Assembly: GCA_902798915.1 (NCBI GenBank) | Contig: CADBYM010000037.1 | Coordinates: 1 to 34,840, forward strand | Source of the DNA: an uncultured Coriobacteriaceae bacterium | GTDB lineage: Bacteria; Actinomycetota; Coriobacteriia; Coriobacteriales; Atopobiaceae | Reading direction: 5' to 3' | DNA: 34,840 nt | Shown: positions 16,425-24,859 of the stretch, piece by piece | Layout of the letters: each line of letters begins with the position of its first letter | Position numbering within the stretch: the first letter of the stretch is position 1 | The notes under the pieces: model-generated | Told to the model about the DNA's origin: nothing | Seen by the model: the letters and a program-made list of their open reading frames with translations, nothing else | The model's database searches: none | Made by a program: the position numbers and the translations under genes

Positions 16425-16487
16425 CCCTTCGTCGGGGAGCCTCATCAGGCCAAAACCGAGTCTCTTGGGATTCTCGACGGTCATCAT
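16425..16487 (-). pseudogene. Aldo/keto reductase N-terminal remnant
   Basis: From the ATG at 16487, preceded by GAGGAGCG, the frame reads MMTVENPKRLGFGLMRLPDE, the typical beginning of Fe-S-associated aldo/keto reductases ('LGFGLMRLP'). No TIM-barrel sequence follows; similarity stops at about residue 20, near the end of the opposing LysR remnant. This looks like a deletion junction joining two gene starts head to head. Confidence 0.45.
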
Positions 16488-16724
16488 TCGCTCCTCGTTT
16501 CGCCCGTCAGGCTGTCCGACTCTGTTCGGTGCAGCCCGGAAGGTGTGACGCGTTCGAACGGCCGCTCGATAGTGACGGACAACATGCGCGTGCTGTAGAC
16601 GGCCCTTGGTTCCCTGCCTGGCCATAGCTCACCTCCTTACCGTACATATCCGTATTATGTGCGGTCATATTAACCTCAACCAACGGTATATTCTCAAGCA
16701 GAAACCCACGACGAAGGGACTGAC
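16488..16724. other. Intergenic region upstream of the radical SAM gene
   Basis: A minus-strand short ORF begins at ATG 16625 behind a very strong AAGGAGGTGAGCT site but its peptide (MARQGTKGRL...) is unrecognised. In the next frame, MLSVTIERPFERV resembles the start of SRPBCC proteins and its stop overlaps the reductase remnant start. These are probably further fragments. The last 60 bp are AT-rich and should hold the radical SAM promoter. Confidence 0.3.
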
Positions 16725-17606
16725 ATGCACTTCACCGAACCCGTATACCGCAACCCCTACTGGCCCACCTGGCCGCTTCTGGAGGTCACGCGCGGGTGCA
16801 CGCACAACCGCTGCAAGTTCTGCACCATGTACAAGGGCGTCCCCTTCGGCGTGGCGCCCATGGACCAGATCGAGGAGGACCTCGCCGAGCTCGCCGCCAC
16901 CGTGCCCCACGCCCGCACCATCCAGCTGCTCTCCGCAAACCCGCTGGCGCTCGCCTACGACAAGCTCGCGGCAATCCTCGAGAAGGTCCGCGCATACCTT
17001 CCCGAGATGGAGCACGTCTACACCGTCGGCAGGGTAACTGACCTGCGCAACAAGACCGTGGAGCAGCTGCGCTCGCTGCGCGACCTCGGCATGGACGAGA
17101 TCTCTCTTGGCACAGAGAGTGGCGATGACTGGACGCTCGACCGCATCCACAAGGGATATCACGCCGAGGACATCATCGAGCAGTGCGCAAAGCTCGACGG
17201 GGCCGGCATCCGCTACTGGCACTCGTTCCTCAACGGCGTGGCGGGCCGCTCGCACAGCCGCGAGCACGCCATCAGCTCCGCCAAGGTGTTCAGCCAGACC
17301 AACCCCATGCTCGTGGGCGCCGGGGGGCTCACCCTCTTCCCGGGGACGCCGCTACTGGAGGAGGCGGAGCGCGGGGAGTTCGACCCCCTCTCGGAGGCTG
17401 GGATGCTCGAGGAGCTGCTTCTCTTCGTCGAGAACCTCACCTGCGACTGCCACTTCACCACGCACCACACCGTGGGTGGGCACGACCCGAGCGGCCCCGA
17501 CTTCCTCGCCCGCAAGGACGCCATCATCGCGGCGCTGAGGCACCAGATCGAACACGGCGACCTCGACCGCATGGCCCGCGTCCGCGCCTCCAAGAGGAGC
17601 CTCTGA
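16725..17606 (+). CDS. Radical SAM protein with CX4CX2C cluster motif
   Basis: The 293-aa protein has the SAM-binding 4Fe-4S cysteines Cys25, Cys30 and Cys33 (CTHNRCKFC), a GTESG-type SAM-contact segment and a TLFPGTPL C-terminal strand, as in HemN/Elp3-like radical SAM proteins of unassigned function. The first spacing is four residues rather than the canonical three. No B12-binding or SPASM extension is seen. The reaction and substrate are unknown. Its stop overlaps a tiny downstream ORF (TGATG), and a ConA-like protein follows 200 bp later. The codon use is strongly GC-ending. Confidence 0.88.
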   Translation: MHFTEPVYRNPYWPTWPLLEVTRGCTHNRCKFCTMYKGVPFGVAPMDQIEEDLAELAATVPHARTIQLLSANPLALAYDKLAAILEKVRAYLPEMEHVYTVGRVTDLRNKTVEQLRSLRDLGMDEISLGTESGDDWTLDRIHKGYHAEDIIEQCAKLDGAGIRYWHSFLNGVAGRSHSREHAISSAKVFSQTNPMLVGAGGLTLFPGTPLLEEAERGEFDPLSEAGMLEELLLFVENLTCDCHFTTHHTVGGHDPSGPDFLARKDAIIAALRHQIEHGDLDRMARVRASKRSL

Positions 17607-17677
17607 TGAGCGCCAAGGGATTTGCGTGCGACGACAACGGACGTACCTCGAACCGCCCCCGAGAGCTGGCGCCGTGA
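17606..17677 (+). CDS. 23-residue ORF coupled to the radical SAM gene (possible remnant)
   Basis: The ORF starts at the overlapping TGATG of the radical SAM gene with GAGGAG just upstream. It reads MSAKGFACDDNGRTSNRPRE then LAP and stops. The 'GFACDDN' start is reminiscent of threonine-aldolase-type lyases, but nothing after it fits. It may be the start of a deleted gene or a translated micro-ORF. Confidence 0.3.
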   Translation: MSAKGFACDDNGRTSNRPRELAP

Positions 17678-17807
17678 GGGGCAGGCAATCGAGGGCGGGG
17701 TCAACCTATGCCCATTCTCTCTCACCGATGGCATCTGTGACACAATGCATCCATTCCGCACGTCGTATGATGGAAGCAAGAAGGGCCTACCGTCAGAGGA
17801 GCACACC

Positions 17808-18431
17808 ATGACCAACTCCGTCATCTTCCAGAACCAGACCTACGTGCCCGTGGGCACGAACGTGGGACTCACCGAACTCGACGGCGAGCAGCTCATCCGC
17901 GTGGTCAAGCCCGAGGAGAACACCGAGCCCGACGTGCCCACCTACGCGCGCCTCGCAGGCTCCGACTTCCACAACGGCATCATCGAGGTCGACGTTCGCG
18001 CACGCCTGATGCACTGGGCAGACGTCGATTGCCGCGGCTTCATCGGCATCGTCTTCCGCGCGAGCGAGGAAGACGACCGCTTCGAGAGCTTCTACGTGCG
18101 CCCGCGCAACGGCCGCAGCTGCACCGAGCCCCAGCGCCGTATCCACACGATGCAGTACTTCTCGTACCCCGGCTACACCTTCGCGTACTTCCGCGAGCGT
18201 GGCATCGCCGACTACGAGGCCAAGGCCGACATCGAGATGGACGAGTGGATCCACATCAAGGCCGAGGTTGTCGGCGCAGGAGCCAGGTTCTACGTGGACG
18301 ACATGGACACCCCGGCACTGGTGGTCGACGAGATGTTCGGGGGCGCCGACCTGCGTGGCGGCGTGGGCCTCTACGTCGACAACGGTACCGAAGGCAACTT
18401 CAAGAACTTCGAGGTGACCTGCGTGGACTGA
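17808..18431 (+). CDS. Concanavalin A-like lectin/glucanase-fold (LamG-like) protein
   Basis: The 207-aa protein shows alternating beta-strands with 'NGIIEVDVRARL', 'RGFIGIVFRASEEDDRFESFY' and 'GGVGLYVDNGTEGNFKNFEV', the pattern of jelly-roll LamG / 3-keto-disaccharide-hydrolase-like (DUF1080-type) domains. These bind or cut glycans, but no catalytic residues can be assigned. There is no signal peptide, so it is probably cytosolic. AGAGGAGC precedes the ATG at 17808; an in-frame upstream extension lacks an RBS. No operon partner was seen. Confidence 0.75.
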   Translation: MTNSVIFQNQTYVPVGTNVGLTELDGEQLIRVVKPEENTEPDVPTYARLAGSDFHNGIIEVDVRARLMHWADVDCRGFIGIVFRASEEDDRFESFYVRPRNGRSCTEPQRRIHTMQYFSYPGYTFAYFRERGIADYEAKADIEMDEWIHIKAEVVGAGARFYVDDMDTPALVVDEMFGGADLRGGVGLYVDNGTEGNFKNFEVTCVD

Positions 18432-18848
18432 TTCCGATTCGACCTGTCGGAGCCCGCACCACCGAGATTCCTTACGGTAATGCCCAAGCCGAGCCGTCAT
18501 CCCCTCTGTAAGAACGCGCAATGGCGCAAGGAACGCGCTCCACGACCGGTACTCATGACGTCCTGTCAGGAAGGGTGCGCCGCGTGAGGTATAGTGAAAC
18601 CCGCCGAGGCCCACACGGTCATGGCGTGGCGAGAGACGAAGGCGTAGGGGCGCACATGTGGATGCTGACCGTGCGGGAGTGGACCTGCCTCTCGAGCGCG
18701 CGGGAATTGTCAACAACCGCGGCGATACAATGTCAACTTGGATGACGTGCACCTTGTCGGGTGGACCGGGTTGGATCGGGTGGAGTTCTCATGAGGTAGG
18801 CCAACATATGAGGGAAGCGCCATACCGTTCACGATGGGAGACAACTGA
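18432..18848. other. 417-bp intergenic region with no convincing gene
   Basis: Short ORFs here have no recognisable product and no good RBS. GTATAGT near 18592 and TACAAT near 18727 could be -10 boxes but lack well-placed -35 partners. No terminator hairpin stood out. Confidence 0.35.
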
Positions 18849-20021
18849 ATGGAGTATATAGACAACATATTCACGGGCATCCTCGTATTCCCGTTTTTGG
18901 CCGTGCTGTTCACACTGCCCTACGCGGTGTTCCAGTACAACAAGCACGGCGCAGTATCGAAGTACCGGACCCTGATCATCTACAGCTTCATTCTCTACAT
19001 GCTGATTGCGTTCTTCATGGTTTGCCTGCCGCTTCCGGACAGGGCGTCGACCGTGGGAAACACGTGGCAGGAGCACCTTAACCTGATCCCGTTCAAGCAG
19101 ATCTGGCTGTACTGGCATGACAAGGCCTTGGGGATTGCGGCGCTCCAGGAATACCTTGTGAGCATGTCGCTCTGGCAGTTGTTGTTCAATGTCTTGCTGA
19201 CCGTACCATTTGGCATGTATATGCGCTATTACTTCAAACTGAGCTTGAAGCGTACGGTTCTTTACTCGTTCTTGTTGAGCCTGTTCTACGAAACCAGTCA
19301 GATAACGGCCCTCTTTGGCACATATCCAGGACCATACAGAATGGCTGACGTTGAGGACCTGATATGTAACACAACGGGTGGGACCATCGGCTACTATATA
19401 GCGTCCACGTTTGCCAGAGTGCTTCCAAGCAGGGACGAGATTGACAGGAGGTGCCGGCTATACGGTACGAGGGTCACGGGCATGCGCAGATTCTGGGCGG
19501 CGCTTTTCGACTACCTTTGCATCGCCGCCCTCTACATCTTCCTTGTTGGTGTGATACGAATCCTGAACCCTGAGTTCGCTGGCTTTTATGTCTACGGCGA
19601 GCTGCAGAGCTGGTCGTTCTTCTGCGCGATTTCACTCGTCCAGGTCCTCGTAACGAGAGGGTCGACGCTGGGGCACGCTGTCTGCAAGGTGATTCTTGTC
19701 TCGGAAGATGGAGGGGCGGCGTCGGCAGGGCAGCTTGTAAAGCGCTATCTGTACCTGTGGCTATTTACCGAAGTGCCATTGGTCATAGCGGGCTTGCTCA
19801 CGAACGTACGCTTCACAGTTATAATTGACCTTGTGATACTTGCACTCGTCTTTGTCTCGCGCCTCTACTTCATGATCTATTTCGTCAATGTGGTGCTCAG
19901 AAGAGGCAAGCTGATGCCGCACGACAAGCTCAGCGAAACGCTGTACATGGTAGTCGAGCTGCCAGACGACGCCCAAAGAGGTGAGGCAATTGGGACTGTT
20001 CAAGCCGGCATGGATGAGTAA
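18849..20021 (+). CDS. VanZ-RDD fusion membrane protein
   Basis: The 390-aa protein has an N-terminal VanZ-like domain (about 1-195) with several membrane helices and the characteristic LNLIPF segment, and a C-terminal RDD-like domain (about 215-370) with further helices starting RRFWAALFDYL. VanZ proteins are linked to teicoplanin or lipoglycopeptide tolerance; RDD domains to ion or solute handling. The fusion is known in actinobacteria and firmicutes, with unclear function. GGGAGA precedes the ATG. The last 32 bases overlap the start of the HEAT-repeat gene, so the two are probably translated together. Confidence 0.85.
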   Translation: MEYIDNIFTGILVFPFLAVLFTLPYAVFQYNKHGAVSKYRTLIIYSFILYMLIAFFMVCLPLPDRASTVGNTWQEHLNLIPFKQIWLYWHDKALGIAALQEYLVSMSLWQLLFNVLLTVPFGMYMRYYFKLSLKRTVLYSFLLSLFYETSQITALFGTYPGPYRMADVEDLICNTTGGTIGYYIASTFARVLPSRDEIDRRCRLYGTRVTGMRRFWAALFDYLCIAALYIFLVGVIRILNPEFAGFYVYGELQSWSFFCAISLVQVLVTRGSTLGHAVCKVILVSEDGGAASAGQLVKRYLYLWLFTEVPLVIAGLLTNVRFTVIIDLVILALVFVSRLYFMIYFVNVVLRRGKLMPHDKLSETLYMVVELPDDAQRGEAIGTVQAGMDE

Positions 20022-20910
20022 GAACCAGACGAGGGCCCTCGCGTCAGTTGAGGCACTGAGGGATGAGGCCACGTTGCGGCGCGTTGTGGCAGAGGCACCG
20101 CTCGAGTGCGTCCGCATACGCGCCGCAGAGAAGATTGACGATCAGGAACTATACAAGCGCTATGCGCAGCTCGAGGCCGACTCTCATCTTGGGTACGCCA
20201 TGGCCATGCGCATCGAAGACGTCGACTTCCTCTGGGAGTTCATCAGACGCGACGGCTGCACGGGATTCGCCCTGAGTGACATACGAAACCGTATCGATAA
20301 GCTAACCGCCGAGAAGCGCGACGCCGAGAATCTCGCGAAACTGGCCGAGATTCCCAGCATGAGCGATATCGCCCGTTTGGTCGATATCGCGAGCAGCGAC
20401 CATCGACATGATGCGCATTTCATCACCCAAGTACGGGTTTACGGAGGACCCACGCCAAAGTCAATCGAGGACAAAATGCGCGAGGCCGCCGTCGAGCGGC
20501 TCGCCGAGCTCGGTGCCGACGAAGCTCTCATAGAGGTCGCATACTCTCAGAACGCCAAGCTGAGCAACACCGCCGAGAAGGCAGTGGCAAAGCTCACTGA
20601 CCAGCACAAGCTCTTCCAACTCGCTTCCGACGACACGTTGGGCTGGGACGCACGGGCAGCTGCCGTGGACACCCTGTCCGATCGCACCCTCCTCGACCAG
20701 CTGGCAGCGATCACTTCTCGGCACGGCCCGCTCGAAACCCCCATAGAAAAGCTTGCCGAATGCAGAATCCAACAGATACGCAGCGAAGAACTCTGCCATG
20801 GCGAGCACGACTGGGAGCTCACGGGCCTGGAATACAACGGCTTGGGCGAGAACACCTACTACCGTTGCAAGCGCTGTGGCATCGAGCGCCACGATATCAA
20901 GAAATACTAG
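19990..20910 (+). CDS. HEAT-like repeat protein with C-terminal zinc ribbon
   Basis: I choose TTG 19990 because AGAGGTGAG lies six bases upstream and the resulting MGLFKPAWMS matches the start of the paralogue at 536; the GTG at 19981 sits inside that RBS. The 306-aa protein has several HEAT/LRV-type units ('AxxxLxDxxxLxxxA') followed by a C-terminal zinc-ribbon-like segment with Cys and His (ELCHGEHDW) and CKRCG. It is likely an adaptor binding protein or nucleic acid. It overlaps the VanZ-RDD gene by 32 bases, which suggests a shared function at the membrane or coupled expression. Confidence 0.8.
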   Translation: MGLFKPAWMSKNQTRALASVEALRDEATLRRVVAEAPLECVRIRAAEKIDDQELYKRYAQLEADSHLGYAMAMRIEDVDFLWEFIRRDGCTGFALSDIRNRIDKLTAEKRDAENLAKLAEIPSMSDIARLVDIASSDHRHDAHFITQVRVYGGPTPKSIEDKMREAAVERLAELGADEALIEVAYSQNAKLSNTAEKAVAKLTDQHKLFQLASDDTLGWDARAAAVDTLSDRTLLDQLAAITSRHGPLETPIEKLAECRIQQIRSEELCHGEHDWELTGLEYNGLGENTYYRCKRCGIERHDIKKY

Positions 20911-20979
20911 CTGATAGCCTCGATACACCCACGGACGCCATGAGCTCCGACTTGCGACGATGACCCGCACGGATTAGAG

Positions 20980-20996
20980 TTGATTTTCATGATCAA
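20980..20996. promoter_or_regulatory. Possible LysR box upstream of the LysR remnant
   Basis: TTGAT (20980-20984) and ATCAA (20992-20996) form a short dyad 15 bp before the LysR-like ATG. This fits the T-N11-A style of LysR sites but is short enough to be chance. Confidence 0.3.
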
Positions 20997-21011
20997 AAGA
21001 GAAGAGTCCTC

Positions 21012-21230
21012 ATGGAGCTAGGACAGATCCACTATCTGTGCGCCGTCATGGAGACCAGCTCATTCACGCGTGCCGCAGAGCGCTGTCTCGTAAGCCAATC
21101 TGCCATTCCGCAGCAGGTCAAGGCGCTCAAGGGCGAGCTTGGCTTCGAGGCAGAGGGCGTGGCACACGGCTGGGCAACCACGCTCTCGGTGGGCTATCTC
21201 AACCACTACGAGGGCCGGGAGGTACTTTGA
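21012..21230 (+). pseudogene. LysR-family regulator remnant with internal deletion
   Basis: The 72-codon ORF begins with an intact LysR helix-turn-helix (MELGQIHYLCAVMETSSFT... to ELGFE). It then continues AEGVAHGWATTLSVGYLNHYEG, which looks like the beginning of the effector domain of LysR proteins (normally about 45 residues further on), and stops at 21230. The linker helix and most of the effector domain are missing, so it cannot act as a normal LysR regulator, although a DNA-binding fragment could be made. It converges on the alpha/beta hydrolase. Confidence 0.7.
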
Positions 21231-21243
21231 CGGCTAGTGAGGG

Positions 21244-21267
21244 GCGCCTCCCCTCTCGGGGAGACGC
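21244..21267. terminator. Hairpin between convergent LysR remnant and hydrolase
   Basis: GCGCCTCCCC (21244-21253) pairs at nine of ten positions with GGGGAGACGC (21258-21267) around TCTC. It lies 14 bp after the LysR remnant stop and 44 bp beyond the hydrolase stop on the other strand. The following TTCTCC is only weakly T-rich, so termination is likely but may be inefficient. Confidence 0.5.
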
Positions 21268-21310
21268 TTCTCCAGATCGTATGCAGCCGCTGACTGCCGT
21301 ACCCCACATC

Positions 21311-22321
21311 CTAAATCCGGGCTTGATAGAACGCGGCCAACTTGGCCAGCGCGTCGGTCGTCGCATCGGGCCTCCAGTAGAGGTCCACGTGCGTAGCATC
21401 CGCGACCACGTACAGCTCCTTGTCCTCGGTGCCAGTCGCCGCCGCGAAGGCGCTCTCCGACATGTAGGCCGTGTCGGCCTTCTCCCCTACCACCATGAGC
21501 AGCGGCTGGTCGATGAGGTACATGAAGTCATCTGGATCCCAGGCAAAGAGGTCCATGAGGTCGCGCTGGGCAAAGCGGGAGTGCGAGTGCGGATGGGCGT
21601 GGGTCTCCACGTAGTACTCGTACCCCTCGCGGTACATGTCGAAGGGCAGGTTGTGGCCAACCTCGGGGTCCATGGCGGACATGTCGGCACTGTAGACCAG
21701 CTCGCCCGACTGTGCCTCACGCGCACGTAGATTTGCCACGTCATGCAGGCGCTTGAGGACGCTGTCCGCCTGCACCTTCTGGAAGCCCTCGCGCCGCACC
21801 GAGCCGGTGTTGAACATGGACACGACAGCCGCTGCGCGGAAGCGCTTGTCCATCTGGGCCGCGCTGAGTGCGTATCCACCGCCGCCGCAGATGCCCAGCA
21901 CGGCAAGGCGGGATGCGTCCACGCCCGGGAACGTGGACAGGACGTCGGCAGCGAGACGATAGTCCTCCACGCGCAGGTACGGGATGTCGCGGTTGCGCGG
22001 CTCGCCACCGCTCTCGCCCGTGGTCACGGCGTCGAACGCGATGGTCACGAAGCCCTCAGCGGCTAGGCGCTGCGCATACAGGCCGGCAGCCTGCTCCTTC
22101 ACCGCACCGTTGGGATGGCCCACCACGATGCCCGCGCACGAGCCGACCTCGCTATAGTCTGCAGGAGTGTAGACGTTGGCCGCCACAGTGACACCACCGG
22201 CGTCGTAAGAGATGGGGTGCACATGTACGGCACCCTCGACATTGGCCGTCAGCGCGCCGCCGTACACGAAACCGAAGGGGTTGCCCTGATAGGGCTGGGG
22301 CGTTCTCGGCTGGTAGGTCAT
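21311..22321 (-). CDS. Alpha/beta hydrolase with cysteine nucleophile (dienelactone hydrolase-like)
   Basis: The 336-aa protein has an alpha/beta-hydrolase core with nucleophile elbow GICGGGG placing Cys145 where most hydrolases have Ser, a likely acid Asp283 (GEKAD) and His311 (DATHVDLYW). Cys at this place is typical of dienelactone hydrolases and YcjY-like enzymes. The HAHPHSHSRF run (241-250) is family-specific. AGGGAG precedes the ATG at 22321; upstream in-frame codons lack an RBS. It is the last gene of the redox cluster, 43 bp after the cupin. Confidence 0.88.
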   Translation of the reverse strand: MTYQPRTPQPYQGNPFGFVYGGALTANVEGAVHVHPISYDAGGVTVAANVYTPADYSEVGSCAGIVVGHPNGAVKEQAAGLYAQRLAAEGFVTIAFDAVTTGESGGEPRNRDIPYLRVEDYRLAADVLSTFPGVDASRLAVLGICGGGGYALSAAQMDKRFRAAAVVSMFNTGSVRREGFQKVQADSVLKRLHDVANLRAREAQSGELVYSADMSAMDPEVGHNLPFDMYREGYEYYVETHAHPHSHSRFAQRDLMDLFAWDPDDFMYLIDQPLLMVVGEKADTAYMSESAFAAATGTEDKELYVVADATHVDLYWRPDATTDALAKLAAFYQARI

Positions 22322-22364
22322 GGTCTGCTCCCTAGTTCTCGAGTTCTTATCTGATGATGGCCGC

Positions 22365-22778
22365 CTACTCCAGCCCGTCGTAGATCTCGGCCGGCACGGG
22401 CTCGCACCACTCGGCGTGGAAGCCCTCGTGTGCCTTGCTGTAGACCACGATGTGGCTAAACCAGCTGTCCTTTGCCGCGCCATGCCAGTGGCGCACCTCC
22501 ACAGGGATGGCGATGGCATCGCCGGGTTTCATTTCGATGGCGTCCTTGCCCTCCTCCTGGTACCAGCCACGTCCGCCGGTGCAGATGATGGTCTGCTCGG
22601 AGCCATGGTGGATGTGGTAATCGTTGATGCAGCCGGGCGCGAAGGTGACCATCTGGGTCTGCACGTCGTTGCCCGTCACCAGCGGGACCAGCCACACGTC
22701 GCCCGTGAAGTGTGGGTTGTCCAGCTTGGGGCCGATGGGCATGGGCAGGGTCGCCTGGTACTCATCAAATGTCATCAT
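22365..22778 (-). CDS. Cupin-domain protein
   Basis: The 137-aa single-domain cupin has metal-ligand motif 1 as HIHHGSEQ plus GGRGW and motif 2 as GDAIAIPVEVRHWHGA. The His residues and Glu/Gln can bind Fe, Mn or Zn. Similar small cupins are found beside aldo/keto reductases and act as isomerases, decarboxylases or uncharacterised dioxygenases. Two adjacent ATGs exist at 22778 and 22775, with AGAGGA upstream. It lies 161 bp after the SDR stop and 43 bp before the hydrolase. Confidence 0.88.
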   Translation of the reverse strand: MMTFDEYQATLPMPIGPKLDNPHFTGDVWLVPLVTGNDVQTQMVTFAPGCINDYHIHHGSEQTIICTGGRGWYQEEGKDAIEMKPGDAIAIPVEVRHWHGAAKDSWFSHIVVYSKAHEGFHAEWCEPVPAEIYDGLE

Positions 22779-22939
22779 GGTTGCGTCCTCTCTTGCTCGA
22801 GATTTGCCTTGAAGCCATGGTACGACCAGCGTCTCGCTTCCGACGTTGCAATTGGAGAAGCCGAGCTTGCGGCTGATGCAAGGCAAGACGGATTTGCGCC
22901 CTAAATCATTTTACCCCGCGCACAGCCTTGCCCACTACC

Positions 22940-23791
22940 CTACCGCCGGTCCCGACGGCCCTCGTAGGCCCCGCTCCTCATGGCGGCGATGGTGCCACCG
23001 TCGATGAGCAGGTCGGTACCCGTGACGAACGGCGCGCTCAGCATGAACTCCGCAGCGGTAGCAATCTCGTCGGGAGTAGCGACGCGCTGGCAGGCGCCCG
23101 CCTCGATCATGTGCTGGTAGGTGTTGCCCGGAGCGTTGAACTCGTCGTAGGCGACCGGCGTCATGACGATGCCCGGGGAGATGGTGTTCACGCGAGCGTG
23201 GCTTGCGGCCCACGTGGTCGCGGCGGCGGTGCGAACGCGCAGGTGGTTGGCGCGCTTGGCCACGATGTAGGCCTTGCCGGAGCCCGTCACCACGTCCGGC
23301 TGGAGCATCGGCAGGTCGCGCAGCTCGTCGGTGGGTGTGAGGGCGAGAGTGTTCTCCTCTTCCTCGGTGAAGTGCCCCATCCAGCCGGCCTGGCTGCTCA
23401 CCACGAGGCCCGCGCCGCCCTTGGCCATGACGGGACCAAAGGCATCGAGGGCATAGCTCGTGCCGATGAGGTCGAGGTCGATGATGAACTGCGGCGTCGC
23501 TTGGCTGGGGCTCGCGCCGGCGGTGTCAATGAACCACATGACGTCGCCCAGCTCGGCGGCCTTGGCCGCGAAGGCGTAGACCTGTTCCTTGTCGAGGGCG
23601 TTCACGACCATGGTCTCGACGTCGTAGCCGTTGAAGCGCATGGCCTCAGCCGCGCGCTCGAGGTTCTTCTCGCTGACGTCGCCGAGCAGGACCTTCGCAC
23701 CAGCTGCGACGCGACGTACGATGGCCATGGCCATCGCGCCCGCGCCGAGCACCACCGCTACCGGCTTGTTCTCGTTGAAGTCCAGAATCAT
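22940..23791 (-). CDS. Short-chain dehydrogenase/reductase (SDR)
   Basis: The 283-aa Rossmann protein starts MILDFNENKPVAVVLGAGAM, with the nucleotide-binding GAGAMAMAI loop, catalytic Tyr-x3-Lys in KAYIVAKRA, and an SPGIVMTP segment after the active site. The C-terminal GTDLLIDGG is typical of classical SDRs. It should oxidise or reduce a hydroxyl/keto group with NAD(P)(H). The first glycine motif GAGAMAMAI differs from the standard TGxxxGIG. AGAAAGGT precedes ATG 23791, 64 bp after the aldo/keto reductase. Confidence 0.9.
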   Translation of the reverse strand: MILDFNENKPVAVVLGAGAMAMAIVRRVAAGAKVLLGDVSEKNLERAAEAMRFNGYDVETMVVNALDKEQVYAFAAKAAELGDVMWFIDTAGASPSQATPQFIIDLDLIGTSYALDAFGPVMAKGGAGLVVSSQAGWMGHFTEEEENTLALTPTDELRDLPMLQPDVVTGSGKAYIVAKRANHLRVRTAAATTWAASHARVNTISPGIVMTPVAYDEFNAPGNTYQHMIEAGACQRVATPDEIATAAEFMLSAPFVTGTDLLIDGGTIAAMRSGAYEGRRDRR

Positions 23792-23855
23792 TGCAGTACC
23801 TTTCTCGCATGCAGTTACGCCACCTGTTTTGCTCATCTTTGCAGGACCGGGCATT

Positions 23856-24818
23856 TTAGCGCGTAAACCCGCGATGCCCGTACACGGTGATGCCACCGAG
23901 CGCGCGCTCGAGCTGCGTGAGCTCGTCCTTGGTGAGCCCCACCTCCGCGCTCCTCAGGTTCTCCAGGATGCGGGCCTTGTTCTTGGATCCCGGGATGGGC
24001 ACCACGTTGTCCCACTTGGCGAGCATCCATGCCATCGACAGCTGGGCAGGAGTGCAACCCTTGGCGCCTGCGAAGTCCTCCAGCATCTGTACCAGCGGAC
24101 GGTTGGCAGCGAGGTTGCGCTCGGAGAGCTGCGGCACCCACGTACGCACGTCGTCGACACGTTCAAACTGTGCGGTGCTCTTCACCTTGCCCGAGAGCAG
24201 ACCGCTTGCCACGGGCGAGAAGGCCACCAGGCCGATGCGGTGCTCGGCGCAGTACGGGATGACCTCGTCTTCCACGTCGCGCTCCACCATGGAGTAGATG
24301 TTCTGCACGGCCGAGAGCGGCGTCACCGCCTGGGCGCGAGCGATGACGTCCACATCAACCTGCGAGAGGCCCCAGCCGCCGATAAGGCCCTCGTCGACGA
24401 GGCGGCCCATGGCCTCGGCGACGTCCTCGACGGGCGTCGACCCCATGCGATGCAGGTAGTAGAGGTCTACGAAGTCGGTCTGCAGGCGGTCCATCGAGGC
24501 ATCGAGGTGCTTGCGAATCCTCTTGTACGTGCCACCGAAGCCGCCGTCGAGGAAGAGCTTCGTGGCGATGACCACGTTCTGGCGCACGTCGGCGAGCGCC
24601 TTGCCCACGATGCGCTCGTTGTGCCCGCGCTGCGAACGCGCGAGGTTGGGTCCGTAGACCTCGGCCGTGTCGAAGAACGTGCAGCCGACATCGTACGCAC
24701 CGCGAATCGCCTCGACGCTGTACCTCTCGTCGGGGATGGCACCGTAACCGTGACTGAACGCCATGCAGCCCATACCCACCTCTGAGACCTCGATATCACG
24801 CAACATGCGAGTTTTCAT
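23856..24818 (-). CDS. Aldo/keto reductase
   Basis: The 320-aa reductase has the tetrad Asp50, Tyr55, Lys87 and His123 and a C-terminal PIPGSKNKAR NADPH-binding segment. It most resembles the YajO/AKR-class reductases acting on diverse carbonyls. A strong AAAGGAGAAGAG site precedes ATG 24818. The gene follows the exported flavodoxin by 41 bp and precedes the SDR, so it is probably in one transcript with them. No signal peptide. Confidence 0.93.
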   Translation of the reverse strand: MKTRMLRDIEVSEVGMGCMAFSHGYGAIPDERYSVEAIRGAYDVGCTFFDTAEVYGPNLARSQRGHNERIVGKALADVRQNVVIATKLFLDGGFGGTYKRIRKHLDASMDRLQTDFVDLYYLHRMGSTPVEDVAEAMGRLVDEGLIGGWGLSQVDVDVIARAQAVTPLSAVQNIYSMVERDVEDEVIPYCAEHRIGLVAFSPVASGLLSGKVKSTAQFERVDDVRTWVPQLSERNLAANRPLVQMLEDFAGAKGCTPAQLSMAWMLAKWDNVVPIPGSKNKARILENLRSAEVGLTKDELTQLERALGGITVYGHRGFTR

Positions 24819-24859
24819 ACTCTTCTCCTTTCACGCAAATCGAACGCACAGCGCACACC

